From positions 248,001 to 312,000 of the forward strand of contig NZ_CP061309.1 in the NCBI RefSeq assembly GCF_018687955.1: a stretch of 64,000 bases of DNA. Reading direction: 5' to 3'. The position numbers and the translations under genes are program-made. The notes under the pieces were generated by a model. It saw nothing but the letters and a program-made list of their open reading frames with translations. It was not told the origin of the DNA and did no database searches. This document shows, piece after piece, positions 56,531 to 64,000 of this stretch (the stretch's first letter is position 1; each line of letters opens with the position of its first letter). The stretch is from Polynucleobacter ibericus (lineage in GTDB: Bacteria; Pseudomonadota; Gammaproteobacteria; Burkholderiales; Burkholderiaceae).

Positions 56531-57766
56531 TTAATTTGTAGCTAGATTCTTTTTATGAAAAGCCAGTAATTTTTCGCAGATCACGCCAATGAATATCAAG
56601 AGAAAAAACGGCTGTCTTTCCCCTTCTGGCACCACAGAGGTATTCATGATTAAGAAGATGGGGATAGCAATAGCTGCCAAAAAGAGTCCCATAGTTTGGT
56701 TGATGCGTATTAGTAGAATAAGTCTATAGAAGATATACCCAAAAAGTAAGAGTGCAGCCGCTAAGCTCCAAAATCCAGAGAGGCGATGTACATCAGCAAA
56801 AAAGTTATGAAACCACTGGTAGCCTTGCCATTGCGCGGGACCGACTTCAATTCGAGTAAAGGGATCTTCAATTAAATGAGAAAACCAGTAGGAAAACATC
56901 TGAAAGCGCGCGTCATTCATTAAGTTGTCGTTTGGAAGACGAGTCCAAAGACTATTGGACAAGAGTGAGTTAATCATCCAAAGGGTGGGGTATAGCGCCA
57001 GCGAAACAACCACCCAGGCAAAAGTACGCCACGCTCGTTGGATTGCCAAAAAAAGGCCTATAAGCATCGGCGCAATCAGCAAGGTAACAACGAAGTAAGA
57101 GCGTTGATTAATCACAATTGCAGCACCCAAAGAAAGGGCAAAACCAGATACTCCTAAAACCCAAAATCCCCATGGCCTTTGCTCTCGCTTAATTAATAAT
57201 CCCGCCATAAAGGCAACCGGGAAAAAACATAGTAAGTTAGAAATACCAGGGGAGTTGATATAACTTCGAGCGCTAAAAACCTTGGGGGTAAGAATATTGA
57301 CTAAGCGCCCATAGTATGGCGGGGACTCTAAAGCCAAACTTGCGCCAATAGTCAAGAGGCTGAAAAGGAGGGCGCCAAGGCAAAAAAACCATATAAATTG
57401 AATATATTGACGATTTTCCCTAAAGCTCATGATCCACAGCGAGGCGCCCAGGGTGATTGCCAGCAAAATTGTGAAATATCTTCCTGGCAGTGTGTAAATT
57501 TGGGGGTGGTAAGGGATGTAAAACAACCGATAACACCCTAAAAACAAGCCCAAAATCAAGCAAAATACCAAAACTTGGACCTCAAAACCAATGCGCTTTC
57601 GAGTGGGAGGAAAGGGCGCCCAATCATTTTTGAAGTACACCAAAGTTAAAGCAAGTAATAAAACAGGGATCATCCAAAAGTAGATGCCAAATCCAACGGC
57701 AAAAGGGATCAAAAAAGCAAAAGTTTGATGGAATCGTGCACATTTTTTACTTAATGGGATGATCAT
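56531..57766 (-). CDS. O-antigen ligase/polymerase-like membrane protein
   Basis: The 411-residue protein has about 10-12 membrane helices. A periplasmic loop with GYQWFHNFFADVHRLSG near residue 320 has the His/Arg that Wzy-like proteins use. An INQRSYFVVTLL segment near 220 matches the Arg-containing loop of the same class. It is separate from the WcaJ-like gene by a 215-base gap, with no gene in between. With the similar protein at 46545, one may polymerise and the other ligate. Which does which is not shown by sequence. Confidence 0.7.
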   Translation of the reverse strand: MIIPLSKKCARFHQTFAFLIPFAVGFGIYFWMIPVLLLALTLVYFKNDWAPFPPTRKRIGFEVQVLVFCLILGLFLGCYRLFYIPYHPQIYTLPGRYFTILLAITLGASLWIMSFRENRQYIQFIWFFCLGALLFSLLTIGASLALESPPYYGRLVNILTPKVFSARSYINSPGISNLLCFFPVAFMAGLLIKREQRPWGFWVLGVSGFALSLGAAIVINQRSYFVVTLLIAPMLIGLFLAIQRAWRTFAWVVVSLALYPTLWMINSLLSNSLWTRLPNDNLMNDARFQMFSYWFSHLIEDPFTRIEVGPAQWQGYQWFHNFFADVHRLSGFWSLAAALLLFGYIFYRLILLIRINQTMGLFLAAIAIPIFLIMNTSVVPEGERQPFFLLIFIGVICEKLLAFHKKNLATN

Positions 57767-58092
57767 ATGTTCTGCGGAGACTGGTGATGAAGGATGTTAG
57801 AGTGGAGAAGTCCCAGAATTTTCCGATAAAAATGCAAAAAACTTGTATTTTTATGGTTTTTAGGGGGGGTGCTCATATTAACAATTGCGAGTGGGTGATG
57901 CGAAACTTTTATCAAGCACTCAACCTAGTCAGAGTTTGTAGTTTATGCATTAACTCTTATCCAGCATAAGAGCCTAAAAATCTATGATATCTGCAACAAG
58001 GCTATATCTATTGGCTTTTTGGGAATTAAGACGCTGTCAAAAGTTATAATGATTAATCTAATACATCTAGTATATAAACCAATTCCATTTTT
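57767..58092. other. Divergent intergenic region, no gene seen
   Basis: This 326-base A/T-rich region between the ligase-like gene (minus) and wzz (plus) must carry both promoters. A perfect TATAAT at 58045-58050 is the best -10 candidate for wzz, but no good -35 is visible at the right distance. A 61-codon frame at 57784-57969 has no family resemblance and I reject it as a gene. Confidence 0.45.
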
Positions 58093-59364
58093 ATGAATAT
58101 AGGCTCTAGCCAAAACTTAGCAACCCCTGATGATGCGAATGAAATCACACTGCCTGATATTGTTAATTTCCTGGCTGAGTCTTGGAAAATACTTGCTCTA
58201 GCAGCCATTACTGGCGCAGTTTTGGGCCTAGGGGGTTGGTGGCTCTTGGGTAGCTATTCTGCGGAATACATCCTTCTGAACAACACCAACACCAACACCA
58301 ACACCAACACCAACACCAACACCAACACCAACACCAACACCAACACCAACACCAACACCAACACCAACACCTATGGACTAGATCTACTCTCTTGGAAGCT
58401 GATTCAAAAAAGCCTACCTAATTTAGCCGCTCAAATAGTAGATGATGGTAAGGCGCCTGAGGGTCAAGTCGCGCTATATAAGACATTGGCGGGTGATCAA
58501 TGGTGGCAGAAAAATGCAATACCGAATTACGCGCTTTCCAAGGCTGATACGAAAGAGTTAGCAGGCATCAGCAAAGAATTTGATAGCGCTAGCACTACGA
58601 TCTTAAGTCTGGCGATTCATGCTAGCGGTCCCAGCAAAGAGGGTGCAATAGATGCTGTCAGGGGAGCTTCTCAGTTCTTGCGTTCTGGAGGCGCATATCT
58701 ACAGATACGCAGTATGCTCAACGGATATGAGGGCGAGGTTATCAGTGCTGCAGGAGAGATTCAAAGAAAAATCACCAGCACGAAAATTGAAATGGGTCAT
58801 CAGCAGCAACGCGCCAAGTCTTTGGAGGAGCTATATAAGCGCTACCCTACTAACTCCAGCGCCGGTCAACAAGTGGTTGATACAAAGGAATCTGGCGGCA
58901 AGTACCTCTCCATTACTACTCAAATTGTTGCGGCAAACAATGATATTAACCAGTCCAAGGAGCTCTTACTGAGGCTAGAGGATCGCTTAGCTCAACTCGC
59001 CTTAACTAAATCTTTTCTTGATGAGGCGCTCCCTAAAATTGATACTACCTTTGATGGTCTAGTCTTGGATAAAGAACTTCTTGCAATCGAGGCAACGCTC
59101 AGAGCAAAAATTGGAAAAGACGATCCAAAGCAACAAGAAATCTTAGATCAAATTCGCTCACAACTCCTAATTATTCAGGCCCGCTTTACAAAGGGATTGG
59201 AAGCCAATACAGCGCCAACCAGCAGTGGAAAAAATGGCATGATCAAAAGTACTGCTGGCGGAATGGCTGGCGGATTTTCTCTGGTGCTTATGTTGCTCCT
59301 GGTGCAACGCTTTTGGGCTAGCATAAAAGTGATGGTACTAAGTGAGGACCCTCATGCAAGCTAA
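58093..59364 (+). CDS. wzz: Wzz/GumC-type polysaccharide chain-length regulator with Asn-Thr repeat
   Basis: This 423-residue inner-membrane protein has a typical Wzz/PCP layout. TM1 is near residues 33-55 (ALAAITGAVLGLGGWWLLG), a large periplasmic helical domain runs to about 375, and TM2 is near 380-405 (GGMAGGFSLVLMLLL). Residues 64-93 are (Asn-Thr)15, immediately after the TM1-proximal SAEYILLN. They are encoded by the exact hexamer AACACC repeated 15 times (58282-58371). Coiled-coil stretches in the middle (KITSTKIEMGHQQQRAKSL) are usual. It probably controls polymer length with the polymerase-like proteins. The repeat is in frame, so length change would not break the protein. Confidence 0.85.
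   Translation: MNIGSSQNLATPDDANEITLPDIVNFLAESWKILALAAITGAVLGLGGWWLLGSYSAEYILLNNTNTNTNTNTNTNTNTNTNTNTNTNTNTNTYGLDLLSWKLIQKSLPNLAAQIVDDGKAPEGQVALYKTLAGDQWWQKNAIPNYALSKADTKELAGISKEFDSASTTILSLAIHASGPSKEGAIDAVRGASQFLRSGGAYLQIRSMLNGYEGEVISAAGEIQRKITSTKIEMGHQQQRAKSLEELYKRYPTNSSAGQQVVDTKESGGKYLSITTQIVAANNDINQSKELLLRLEDRLAQLALTKSFLDEALPKIDTTFDGLVLDKELLAIEATLRAKIGKDDPKQQEILDQIRSQLLIIQARFTKGLEANTAPTSSGKNGMIKSTAGGMAGGFSLVLMLLLVQRFWASIKVMVLSEDPHAS
58282..58371 (+). repeat. Perfect hexanucleotide tandem repeat (AACACC)15 in wzz
   Basis: Fifteen identical, uninterrupted six-base units. The unit encodes Asn-Thr. The preceding codon at 58279 differs from the repeat by one base. The complementary strand is (GGTGTT)15, with regularly spaced GG pairs that could form a two-tetrad G-quadruplex. 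Changes by whole units stay in frame. Confidence 0.98.
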
Positions 59365-59384
59365 TGCCCGAGATCGGGCATTAG
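59361..59384 (+). other. Perfect 10-bp hairpin at the wzz stop
   Basis: CTAATGCCCG, loop AGAT, CGGGCATTAG. It starts one base before the wzz TAA and is 28 bases before the tviB-like GTG. There is no T-run, so it is not a standard terminator. It may be an RNA processing or stability element, an attenuator, or a binding site separating wzz from the following genes. Confidence 0.6.
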
Positions 59385-59412
59385 CGGGCGCAAGTAACTA
59401 AAAAGAGAAATT

Positions 59413-60693
59413 GTGAATTTAGCCGACATTAAATTAGCAGTAATTGGCCTTGGGTACGTGGGGCTTCCACTTGCCGTTGAGTTTGGGAAAAAGCGTCTGG
59501 TAGTGGGTTTTGATATCAATCAAAAACGCATTGCCCAGCTTCAATCTAGCGTTGATCATACTTTAGAGGTGAGTGCCGAAGAGTTGAAAGAAGCCACCAA
59601 ACTTTCATTTACTCATGAGCTTACAGATTTGACTGGAAGTAATTGTTTTATTGTTACAGTGCCCACTCCTATTGATGAGCATAAGAATCCGGATTTAATG
59701 CCGTTGATTCGCGCTTCTGAGACGGTTGGAAAAATTCTTAAAGCGGGCGATATAGTCATTTATGAATCTACCGTTTACCCGGGATGTACAGAAGAGATTT
59801 GCATCCCAGTTTTAGAAAAACACTCTGGCCTGAAATTTAATCAAGACTTTTTTGCTGGATATAGCCCTGAACGAATCAATCCAGGCGATAAAGAACATCG
59901 AGTCTCCACGATTAAAAAGGTGACCTCCGGTTCAACTCCGATGGTTGCTGATCTAATCGATGTGCTTTATAACCAAGTTGTAGTGGTAGGCACTCATAAG
60001 GCGCCAAGTATTAAAGTCGCTGAAGCAGCAAAGGTGATAGAAAACACTCAGCGTGATTTAAATATCGCCTTAATCAATGAGCTGGCGATTATTTTTAATA
60101 AGCTTGGTATTGATACTGAGGCGGTATTGCAGGCAGCAGGTTCTAAGTGGAATTTTTTACCCTTTAGACCTGGTCTTGTTGGCGGCCATTGCATTGGCGT
60201 TGATCCTTACTACCTAACTCATAAAGCCGAAGCTATTGGATACCATCCAGAAATTATTCTGGCTGGCCGTCGACTAAATGACAGTATGGGAGGCTATGTG
60301 GTAGGCCAGCTCGTTAAGGCGATGACCAAAAAACGTATTCATGTAGATGGTGCCAAAGTGCTTGTGATGGGATTGGCGTTCAAAGAGAACTGCCCTGATC
60401 TGCGAAATACTCGAGTAATTGATATTATCAATGAGCTTAAAGAGTACAACTGTGAAGTCGACGTTTTTGATCCTTGGGTTGATGCAAAAGATGCAGACCA
60501 TGAGTATGGCATTACCCCAATTAAACAATCTGCCCTAACACCTCAAGCCTATGACGCTATCATTTTAGCAGTCGGACATTCTGAATTTAAGAAAATGGGT
60601 GTCAAAAAGATACGTGCCCTAGGCAAGCCCTTGCATATCCTTTATGACATTAAATATCTTTTGGATTCATCTGAATCTGATTTAAGACTCTAA
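59413..60693 (+). CDS. tviB: UDP-N-acetylhexosamine 6-dehydrogenase (TviB/WbpO-like)
   Basis: The 426-residue UDP-sugar dehydrogenase oxidises UDP-GlcNAc or UDP-GalNAc to the uronic acid. [15 protein letters not shown] near residue 12 is the NAD site. [16 protein letters not shown] and the catalytic Cys in [16 protein letters not shown] are typical of the TviB/WbpA group rather than UDP-glucose dehydrogenases. The C-terminal domain has [20 protein letters not shown]. The start is GTG at 59413. It is followed by the tviC-like epimerase after 17 bases. Confidence 0.92.
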   Translation: MNLADIKLAVIGLGYVGLPLAVEFGKKRLVVGFDINQKRIAQLQSSVDHTLEVSAEELKEATKLSFTHELTDLTGSNCFIVTVPTPIDEHKNPDLMPLIRASETVGKILKAGDIVIYESTVYPGCTEEICIPVLEKHSGLKFNQDFFAGYSPERINPGDKEHRVSTIKKVTSGSTPMVADLIDVLYNQVVVVGTHKAPSIKVAEAAKVIENTQRDLNIALINELAIIFNKLGIDTEAVLQAAGSKWNFLPFRPGLVGGHCIGVDPYYLTHKAEAIGYHPEIILAGRRLNDSMGGYVVGQLVKAMTKKRIHVDGAKVLVMGLAFKENCPDLRNTRVIDIINELKEYNCEVDVFDPWVDAKDADHEYGITPIKQSALTPQAYDAIILAVGHSEFKKMGVKKIRALGKPLHILYDIKYLLDSSESDLRL

Positions 60694-60710
60694 GAAAAAT
60701 TAACTTCAAC

Positions 60711-61739
60711 ATGAATGCATACAAAAAATGTCAAGAGCAATTACTGGATGAACCTAAGACTTGGTTGGTTACGGGAGTTGCTGGGTTTATTGGCAGCAAT
60801 CTTTTAGAGTCTTTGCTACTTTTGAATCAAAGCGTAGTAGGTCTAGATAACTTTAGCACTGGATATCAACGTAATTTAGATGAGGTCCAGGCTCTTGTAA
60901 CACCAGAGCAATGGGGTCGATTTCACCTCATCAAGGGAGACATTCGGAATTTGAATGATTGTCAAGATGCTTGTAAAGGTGTTGACTATGTGCTACATCA
61001 GGCGGCTATTGGTTCTGTTCCCAGAAGTATCGAAGACCCAATTTTTACAAATCAGAACAACATTGATGGTTTTTTGAATATGCTTGTGGCTGGACGCGAT
61101 GCAAAAGTAAAAAGTTTTACATATGCGGCATCGAGTTCTACTTACGGTGATCATCCGGGGTTGCCTAAGATGGAGGACCAAATTGGCAAACCACTTAGTC
61201 CGTATGCAGTGACTAAATTTGTAAATGAAATATATGCAGATGTTTTCTTTAGAGCTTATAAATTTAAATGTATTGGGTTGCGGTATTTTAATGTGTTTGG
61301 AAGGCGACAAGATCCTGAAGGTGCTTATGCTGCAGTAATACCAAGATGGGTTTCTGCAATGATAAAGAAAGATCCAATCTACATTAATGGCAATGGCGAG
61401 ACAAGTCGTGATTTTTGTTACGTCAAAAATGTAGTGCAAGCTAATTTGCTTGCTGCGTGTACAGAAAAAGTTGAAGCAATTAACCAAGTTTATAACGTTG
61501 CTCTTGGCGGTCGAACTAGTTTAAATAACCTTTTTGAGCTTTTATCAGGCAGCCTAACTGCAAGGGGTTATGACTTGAGAGGTATTAAGAAAATCTATCG
61601 AGACTTTCGAGTTGGGGATGTTATGCATTCTCAAGCTGATATTGTAAAAGCTAGGCAACTTCTAGGGTATTGCCCAAGACATACTATAGAGCTAGGAATT
61701 GAAGAGTCCCTTGAGTGGTATGAAGTGGATAATAAATAA
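60711..61739 (+). CDS. tviC: UDP-N-acetylglucosamine 4-epimerase (TviC/WbpP-like)
   Basis: This 342-residue short-chain dehydrogenase has [17 protein letters not shown] near residue 20 (NAD site). The catalytic [13 protein letters not shown] and YAVTKFVNE (YxxxK) and the [20 protein letters not shown] block are the signature of the TviC/WbpP group. With tviB-like, it makes UDP-GalNAcA-type sugars, as in Vi antigen and Pseudomonas O6. It is followed directly by the ABC exporter start, with no spacing. Confidence 0.92.
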   Translation: MNAYKKCQEQLLDEPKTWLVTGVAGFIGSNLLESLLLLNQSVVGLDNFSTGYQRNLDEVQALVTPEQWGRFHLIKGDIRNLNDCQDACKGVDYVLHQAAIGSVPRSIEDPIFTNQNNIDGFLNMLVAGRDAKVKSFTYAASSSTYGDHPGLPKMEDQIGKPLSPYAVTKFVNEIYADVFFRAYKFKCIGLRYFNVFGRRQDPEGAYAAVIPRWVSAMIKKDPIYINGNGETSRDFCYVKNVVQANLLAACTEKVEAINQVYNVALGGRTSLNNLFELLSGSLTARGYDLRGIKKIYRDFRVGDVMHSQADIVKARQLLGYCPRHTIELGIEESLEWYEVDNK

Positions 61740-63509
61740 GTGTTAATACGATTATTTAAGCACATCAGCCGGCAACGCCGCTATCAGTTTGCCGGGCTTG
61801 TACTACTAACAGTCATTAGTTCCTTTGCAGAGGTCATCAGCCTGGGTGCCGTTGTGCCTTTTATTGGCATTATTACTCAGCCAGAAACTGTCTTCAAGAC
61901 CCCAATAGTTAGTAGGATTGCTATCTATTTTGGAATTAATTCGGCTCATGAGCTGATACTACCACTAACCTTTTCTTTTATAGCCGCCGCAGTCCTTGCG
62001 GGAGCAATGCGTCTATTGCTCCTTTGGATTGGAATACGGCTAGCCAATGCAACTGGAGCGGATTTAAGTGCTGAGGTTTATCGGCGCACCCTATACCAAC
62101 CATATAGGGTTCATATTGACCGTAGTAGCAGTGAAATTATCGCTGGAATAACACAAAAAGTTGCAACTGCAACGAGCGTCCTTTTATCGTTGGTTACGGT
62201 ACTTACATCCATTGTTTTGTTTATTGCCATATTTGTCACTTTGATTCTAATTGATCCGCTGATTGCAACGCTTGCGATGTTAATTTTTGGTGCAAGTTAT
62301 GGATGTATTGTCTATAAGACGCGGCAACGATTGAGGCGCAATAGTGAGTCAATTGCTTTGCAGCAGACCCAAGTCATAAAGATACTTCAAGAGGGTCTTG
62401 GATCTATACGAGATGTTCTTTTAGACGGCAGTCAGTTAGTGTATTGCAACACATATCAGAAAAGTATCCAGCAGCTACAGTATGCAACTGGCGAAAACTC
62501 ATATATTACGATTGCTCCAAGATACGTCATGGAGACTTTAGGTTTGCTGCTTACCGGTGTATTTGTCTGCATCATTAGTGGGGATGAAGTCGAAGGTGTA
62601 AGTGGCGCTTTACCGGTTTTAGGCACACTGGCTTTGGGTGCGCAACGACTATTACCCCTTTTGCAATTAATATATGGTAATTGGACATTTGTGATTGGAA
62701 GTCAGGCATCGCTTAAAGATGTTCTGGATTTGCTAGAACAGCCCCTGCCTGAAAATGCAAAACAAGATCAAATAAAACAGCTTGATTTTCAACGGTCCAT
62801 CCGCTTTGAAAATGTTTCTTTTAAATATGGTGTCGATTTACCCTTGGTATTGAAACAGATTAATTTTACTATTTCTAAGGGCGGCAGGATTGGCATTGTA
62901 GGTAGCACGGGGAGCGGTAAAAGTACTGTCTTAGATCTACTAATGCTCCTCCTTAAACCTACACATGGGAAAATTCTTATTGACGATTGCGTAATTGGTG
63001 ATGAGCTTTGCCAGGCATGGCAAAAAAATATTGCACATGTACCTCAAAGCATTTACCTAGCGGATGCCACTTTAGCCGAAAATATTGCATTTGGTATTCC
63101 GTTTGATCAAATTGATTTTCATCGCGTTAAGCTAGCAGCTTCGCAGGCTCAACTCTCTGAGTTTATAGAAAATAAACCGAAGAGTTACTATGAATTTGTG
63201 GGGGAGAGAGGGGTGAGGTTAAGCGGTGGTCAGCGACAACGCATCGGAATTGCACGAGCGCTGTACAAGCAGGCTAACGTGCTAATTTTTGATGAAGCGA
63301 CTAGCGCTCTAGATAATGAAACTGAGTGCGATGTTATGAGGGCAATTGAAGATCTTGGAAATCATCTGACCATTTGTATGGTTGCGCATCGCCTGACTAC
63401 GCTTGAAAAGTGCGATCAGATAATTGAGTTTCGTGGTGGTATGGTGCATCATATTGGAGACTATCAATCAGTTGTTCAAGCCTCTAAGGCTGCAAGGACT
63501 TATCAATGA
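61740..63509 (+). CDS. ABC transporter, fused permease and ATPase (polysaccharide/lipid exporter-like)
   Basis: This 589-residue half transporter has about six membrane helices in the first 320 residues. The ATPase domain has Walker A GSTGSGKST near 400, ABC signature LSGGQRQRIG near 495, Walker B VLIFDEATSALD and the H-loop MVAHRLTTL. The size and arrangement resemble PglK/MsbA-type flippases that export lipid-linked oligosaccharides. The start is GTG at 61740, directly after the epimerase stop. It overlaps the NeuA gene by four bases, so it is coexpressed with it. Confidence 0.9.
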   Translation: MLIRLFKHISRQRRYQFAGLVLLTVISSFAEVISLGAVVPFIGIITQPETVFKTPIVSRIAIYFGINSAHELILPLTFSFIAAAVLAGAMRLLLLWIGIRLANATGADLSAEVYRRTLYQPYRVHIDRSSSEIIAGITQKVATATSVLLSLVTVLTSIVLFIAIFVTLILIDPLIATLAMLIFGASYGCIVYKTRQRLRRNSESIALQQTQVIKILQEGLGSIRDVLLDGSQLVYCNTYQKSIQQLQYATGENSYITIAPRYVMETLGLLLTGVFVCIISGDEVEGVSGALPVLGTLALGAQRLLPLLQLIYGNWTFVIGSQASLKDVLDLLEQPLPENAKQDQIKQLDFQRSIRFENVSFKYGVDLPLVLKQINFTISKGGRIGIVGSTGSGKSTVLDLLMLLLKPTHGKILIDDCVIGDELCQAWQKNIAHVPQSIYLADATLAENIAFGIPFDQIDFHRVKLAASQAQLSEFIENKPKSYYEFVGERGVRLSGGQRQRIGIARALYKQANVLIFDEATSALDNETECDVMRAIEDLGNHLTICMVAHRLTTLEKCDQIIEFRGGMVHHIGDYQSVVQASKAARTYQ

Positions 63510-64000
63510 TTCTCTCAAGGCCTGTATTTGCGCTAGTGCCAGCACGTGGGGGTTCGAAGGGAATTCCTCGTAAGAATCTAAGAAAAATTCAAGGCCGCAC
63601 GCTTGTTGAAATAGCGCTAAAAGCAGCTATTGATTCTGTTTATGTTGATAGAGTATACCTATCTTCCGAGGATGAGGAAATATTGGAGCAGGGCCGCAAC
63701 CTAGGTGTTGAGGTTATTAAACGACCAGTCGAGCTTGCTTCCGATACCTCTTCAGCTAATGAGGTGGTTAACCATTTTATAAATCAAAATAGCGAGGAAT
63801 TTTCAAAGGATGACCCATACATTTTATATTTACAACCCACTTCTCCATTAAGAGCGCTAAGACATATAAATGAAGCTTTAGAGGAGATGCAAACACAAAA
63901 AGCTGATTCGTTAATTAGTGTTATAAAGCTAGAGAAGTCCCCCTATAAATCTTTTTCAATTGATATTAACGGCAGATTAAGATCCCTTTTTGAGGAGAGT
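63506..64000 (+). CDS. neuA: Acylneuraminate (nonulosonic acid) cytidylyltransferase, 3' end outside window
   Basis: The visible 165 residues include the NeuA/KdsB-type signature ALVPARGGSKGIPRKNLRKI at 8-27 and YLQPTSPLRALRHINEAL near 110. NeuA-type enzymes activate sialic, legionaminic or pseudaminic acid to CMP form. The ATG at 63506 overlaps the ABC exporter stop by four bases. It continues past the window end, where synthesis genes such as neuB may follow. It is distinct from KdsB at 29571. The particular sugar cannot be told. Confidence 0.9.
   Translation, partial: MILSRPVFALVPARGGSKGIPRKNLRKIQGRTLVEIALKAAIDSVYVDRVYLSSEDEEILEQGRNLGVEVIKRPVELASDTSSANEVVNHFINQNSEEFSKDDPYILYLQPTSPLRALRHINEALEEMQTQKADSLISVIKLEKSPYKSFSIDINGRLRSLFEES

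Noticed and set aside
57784-57969. 61-codon frame upstream of wzz
   Set aside because: No family resemblance; it lies in the region that must hold two promoters. Possible but unsupported.
58282-58371. CRISPR-like or satellite array
   Set aside because: The unit is six bases with no spacers, and it lies inside an open frame of a recognisable Wzz protein.
60993-61487. 164-codon minus-strand frame inside the tviC-like gene
   Set aside because: Shadow frame of a well-supported epimerase; no motif seen.

Overview
The window looks like chromosomal DNA of a small-genome freshwater betaproteobacterium. The gene orders tolQRAB-pal-cpoB, exbB-exbD-lpxK-ycaR-kdsB-adk, glyA-nrdR, nusB-ribH-ribB and ribD-ribE, the rather low GC content (mid-40s percent by eye) and the protein styles all point to Burkholderiales, most likely Polynucleobacter. 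That assignment is inference from gene order and protein similarity, not from a marker gene. I saw no rRNA, tRNA, CRISPR array, insertion sequence or prophage gene.

Layout. (1) 1-8063: lipopolysaccharide (LPS) genes. A cut-off GT25 glycosyltransferase, a GT4-like enzyme, a GT10 fucosyltransferase and a GT2-like enzyme are followed by the dTDP-L-rhamnose operon rfbBDAC and heptosyltransferase I. (2) 8081-14447: a TolC-type outer-membrane channel, uppP, a DUF2721 protein, a UDP-xylose synthase, trmB and a succinate-semialdehyde dehydrogenase. (3) 14550-20622: nusB-ribH-ribB(X) on the minus strand. Divergent from them is a compact pseudopilin cluster (PilV/PilW/PilX/FimT-like), then ribD-ribE and a 55-residue protein matching only the N-terminal part of HigA antitoxins. 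(4) 20663-26045: queC and the complete Tol-Pal operon on the minus strand. (5) 26122-41760: housekeeping genes (glyA, nrdR, adk, kdsB, ycaR-like, lpxK, exbBD, xseA, murB, yajQ, xerD, plsY, folE, a HiPIP) with two toxin-antitoxin pairs: a HigBA-like pair and a YefM/YoeB-like pair. (6) 41788-64000: a large surface-polysaccharide locus. It holds GDP-L-fucose synthesis (manC-gmd-fcl), an O-antigen polymerase/ligase-like protein, a Wzx flippase and several glycosyltransferases. A minus-strand block adds a WecG/TagA-like enzyme, a GT9, a WcaJ-like initiating transferase and a second polymerase/ligase-like protein. The locus ends with a Wzz chain-length regulator, UDP-HexNAc dehydrogenase and epimerase (tviB/tviC-like), an ABC exporter and a nonulosonic-acid (NeuA-like) cytidylyltransferase cut by the window end.

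How it works together. The window encodes or implies five activated sugars: dTDP-L-rhamnose, UDP-xylose, GDP-L-fucose, a UDP-hexosaminuronic acid and a CMP-nonulosonic acid. It also has machinery to assemble repeat units on undecaprenyl phosphate, flip them, polymerise them, set their length and attach them to an LPS core made in part by WaaC, KdsB and LpxK. UppP recycles the lipid carrier.

The most unusual feature is a perfect run of 15 six-base repeats inside the wzz gene. It encodes (Asn-Thr)15 just outside the first membrane helix and could change length in frame. Other features worth a second look: a FolE with a lysine-rich tail carrying four AAAAAAG slippery sites in phase; a PilW-like pseudopilin that begins exactly at its expected mature end; a RibB with a C-terminal half that has lost the GTP cyclohydrolase II zinc site; and two antitoxin-like mini-proteins.
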